Assembly: GCA_012800805.1 (NCBI GenBank)
Contig: JAAZIO010000204.1
Span: 1-5,982 of the forward strand
DNA from: Clostridiales bacterium
GTDB lineage: Bacteria > Bacillota > Clostridia > Christensenellales > CAG-917
Length of the DNA: 5,982 bases
Direction of reading: 5' to 3'
In this document: positions 4,699 to 5,982 of the stretch, one piece after another
How the letters are laid out: each line of letters starts with the position of its first letter
Position numbering within the stretch: the first letter of the stretch is position 1
Translations under genes and position numbers: made by a program
Notes under the pieces: model-generated
Seen by the model: only the letters and a program-made list of their open reading frames with translations
Told to the model about the DNA's origin: nothing
The model's database searches: none

Positions 4699-5982
4699 CT
4701 ATGTGACAAAAAGTATCGTATTTCGCTTCGTTACAACAGCGCCCGCGTGCGGGAATTGCTCCTTAACGACATCGCCCTCGCCGTCGATTTCAACATATAG
4801 CCCTAGCTTTTTTGCGGCGTTCATGGCTTCGTTAACGCTCATTCCCGTATAATCTCCGAGCGTAAAGGGGGTTCCGTATAGTTCCGCTTCCTCTCCCATA
4901 TATTTTGGTTGAATGTTAAGATATGAAAAGATTTGCTGGTAAATCTCACCCACAAAAGGCGCCGCGACCAAACTTCCGTAGTAGAGGTATCCCTGAGGCT
5001 CGTCCACTATAAAGAGCACCGCGTAGTTTGCTCCTTCAGTCAGCGAAAAGCCAAGAAACGACGATACATACTTGCCTTGCGCGATTGTTCCGCCCGCATA
5101 TTTTTGAGCGGTGCCCGTTTTGCCTATGATTTCGTATCCCGGAACATGGGCGAGCTTGCCGCTGCCTAAGGTAACCACCGATTTAAGCATTTCGTTCATC
5201 AGCTTGCTGGTGCTTTCCGATATCACCCGCTTGCCTTCAAAGGGTTTCGCTATTTGGATAACTTTTCCGCTTACGGTATCAACGGCGCTCTTTGCTATGT
5301 GCGGCCTGACCGTTACTCCCCCGTTTACCACGGCGGAGGTAGCGGTTATAAGTTCAATGGGGGAAACCGCAACTGCCTGTCCAAAACCAATTCTTGCCAA
5401 ATCGACGTTTTTAACACTCTCTTGGGCAATAAAAATTCCGCTTGTTTCGCCTTTCATGTCGATACCCGTCTTTTCGTGGAGTCCAAACGCCCTCATGTAA
5501 TCATAGAACCTGTCAACGCCCAGCGCCAGAGCGCTATCCATAAACACGCAGTTGCAGCTTCGCTCCACCCCTTCCGCATAGCTGATGCTGCCGTGCCCCT
5601 GCGTCCTCCAGCAGCGGATTTTCTTACCGTCGACAACTCTTGAGCCGGGACAGTAGAACCTGCTGTGCTCGTTAAACAGCCCCTCGTTTAAAGCCGCGGC
5701 GGCAGTCAGTATTTTAAACGTGGAGCCGGGCTCATAGACGTTGGATACTATCATGCTTTTTGAGCGGGCAAACAGAGTATCGATATCGTCGCGCGGAACA
5801 TTGTTCAAGTCAAAAGCGGGAGCTTCGGCAAGGGCTACAATTTCGCCCGTATTGTAGTCCATAATCACGCAAGCCGCGTTTTTGGCCTTGTATGTCTCCA
5901 TCGCTTTGTTGACCGCGGCTTCGGCTATTCTTTGAATGTAATAGTCAAGCGTGGTTACTAAATTCATGCCGCCGATTGACGG
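4699..5982 (-). CDS. spoVD: Class B penicillin-binding transpeptidase with C-terminal PASTA domain (SpoVD/FtsI type), 5' end beyond window
   Basis: Membrane-anchored D,D-transpeptidase that crosslinks peptidoglycan outside the membrane, working with a SEDS partner (FtsW/SpoVE, last gene here). 427 residues are visible. The frame is open to the window edge, and the residues before the Met at 5967 (PSIGG) belong to the family's linker before NLVTTLDYYIQ, so that Met is internal; the transmembrane anchor and dimerisation domain are missing. Counting that Met as 1: SxxK is STFK (82-85, serine codon 5722-5724), SxN is SCN (137-139) and KTGTA is 283-287. Other family motifs are YEPGSTFK, RCWRTQGHGS (118-127) and GFGQ (194-197). 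Residues about 368-422 form one PASTA domain (YTGMSVNEAM to the C-terminus). One PASTA domain and synteny with murE favour SpoVD; a vegetative division PBP2/FtsI in a cluster with a single PBP is equally possible, so the symbol is provisional. Stop TAG lies 183 bases before murE; no terminator hairpin follows. Confidence 0.93.
   Translation of the reverse strand, partial: PSIGGMNLVTTLDYYIQRIAEAAVNKAMETYKAKNAACVIMDYNTGEIVALAEAPAFDLNNVPRDDIDTLFARSKSMIVSNVYEPGSTFKILTAAAALNEGLFNEHSRFYCPGSRVVDGKKIRCWRTQGHGSISYAEGVERSCNCVFMDSALALGVDRFYDYMRAFGLHEKTGIDMKGETSGIFIAQESVKNVDLARIGFGQAVAVSPIELITATSAVVNGGVTVRPHIAKSAVDTVSGKVIQIAKPFEGKRVISESTSKLMNEMLKSVVTLGSGKLAHVPGYEIIGKTGTAQKYAGGTIAQGKYVSSFLGFSLTEGANYAVLFIVDEPQGYLYYGSLVAAPFVGEIYQQIFSYLNIQPKYMGEEAELYGTPFTLGDYTGMSVNEAMNAAKKLGLYVEIDGEGDVVKEQFPHAGAVVTKRNTILFVT

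Noticed and set aside
5111..5643. Plus-strand open frames opposite the PBP gene (129 codons each)
   Set aside because: They overlap each other and the transpeptidase motifs on the other strand, and show no family features or good ribosome binding site.
5965..5967. ATG at 5967 as the PBP start
   Set aside because: The frame is open to the window edge, the preceding residues match the family linker, and a class B PBP without anchor and N-terminal domain would be far too short.
1..5982. Mobile element, CRISPR array, tRNA or rRNA, toxin-antitoxin or defence gene
   Set aside because: Apart from the 183-base gap, the window is filled by five overlapping or adjacent cell-wall genes with intact motifs. 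No direct repeat array, terminal inverted repeats or RNA-gene signature was seen.

Overview
The window is one strand-uniform block of the division and cell wall (dcw) cluster. All five genes lie on the minus strand. In transcription order (right to left) they are: a PASTA-containing class B penicillin-binding transpeptidase of SpoVD/FtsI type (5' end outside the window), murE, mraY, murD and ftsW (3' end outside the window). The order PBP-murE-mraY-murD-SEDS is that of the Bacillus subtilis spoVD-murE-mraY-murD-spoVE segment. With the PASTA domain, the SCN active-site motif, AGGAGG-type ribosome binding sites and mid-range base composition, it points to a Gram-positive Bacillota, most likely a clostridial lineage. 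The MurE substrate motif DNPR predicts meso-diaminopimelate peptidoglycan. I cannot place it to genus.

Layout: 1-795 ftsW (N-terminal 265 residues); 792-2084 murD; 2081-3085 mraY; 3082-4515 murE; 4516-4698 an AT-rich then GC-rich leader without a gene; 4699-5982 the C-terminal 427 residues of the PBP. murE/mraY, mraY/murD and murD/ftsW each overlap by the same four bases (ATGA), so these four genes are probably translationally coupled on one mRNA. The only real gap is the 183 bases before murE. It holds a candidate sigma-A-like promoter, two overlapping inverted repeats and a strong AGGAGG site that fixes the murE start.

Together, MurE adds the third stem-peptide residue in the cytoplasm, MurD the second, MraY moves the finished UDP-MurNAc-pentapeptide onto undecaprenyl phosphate to form lipid I, and the FtsW/PBP pair polymerises and crosslinks the resulting lipid II outside the membrane. 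murF, which many clostridial clusters carry between murE and mraY, is not here.

I see no mobile element, CRISPR array, RNA gene or phage-like region, and no undescribed system. The points most worth a second look are the murE leader, the lysine-rich N-terminal tail of FtsW and the SpoVD-like cysteine pair in the PBP.
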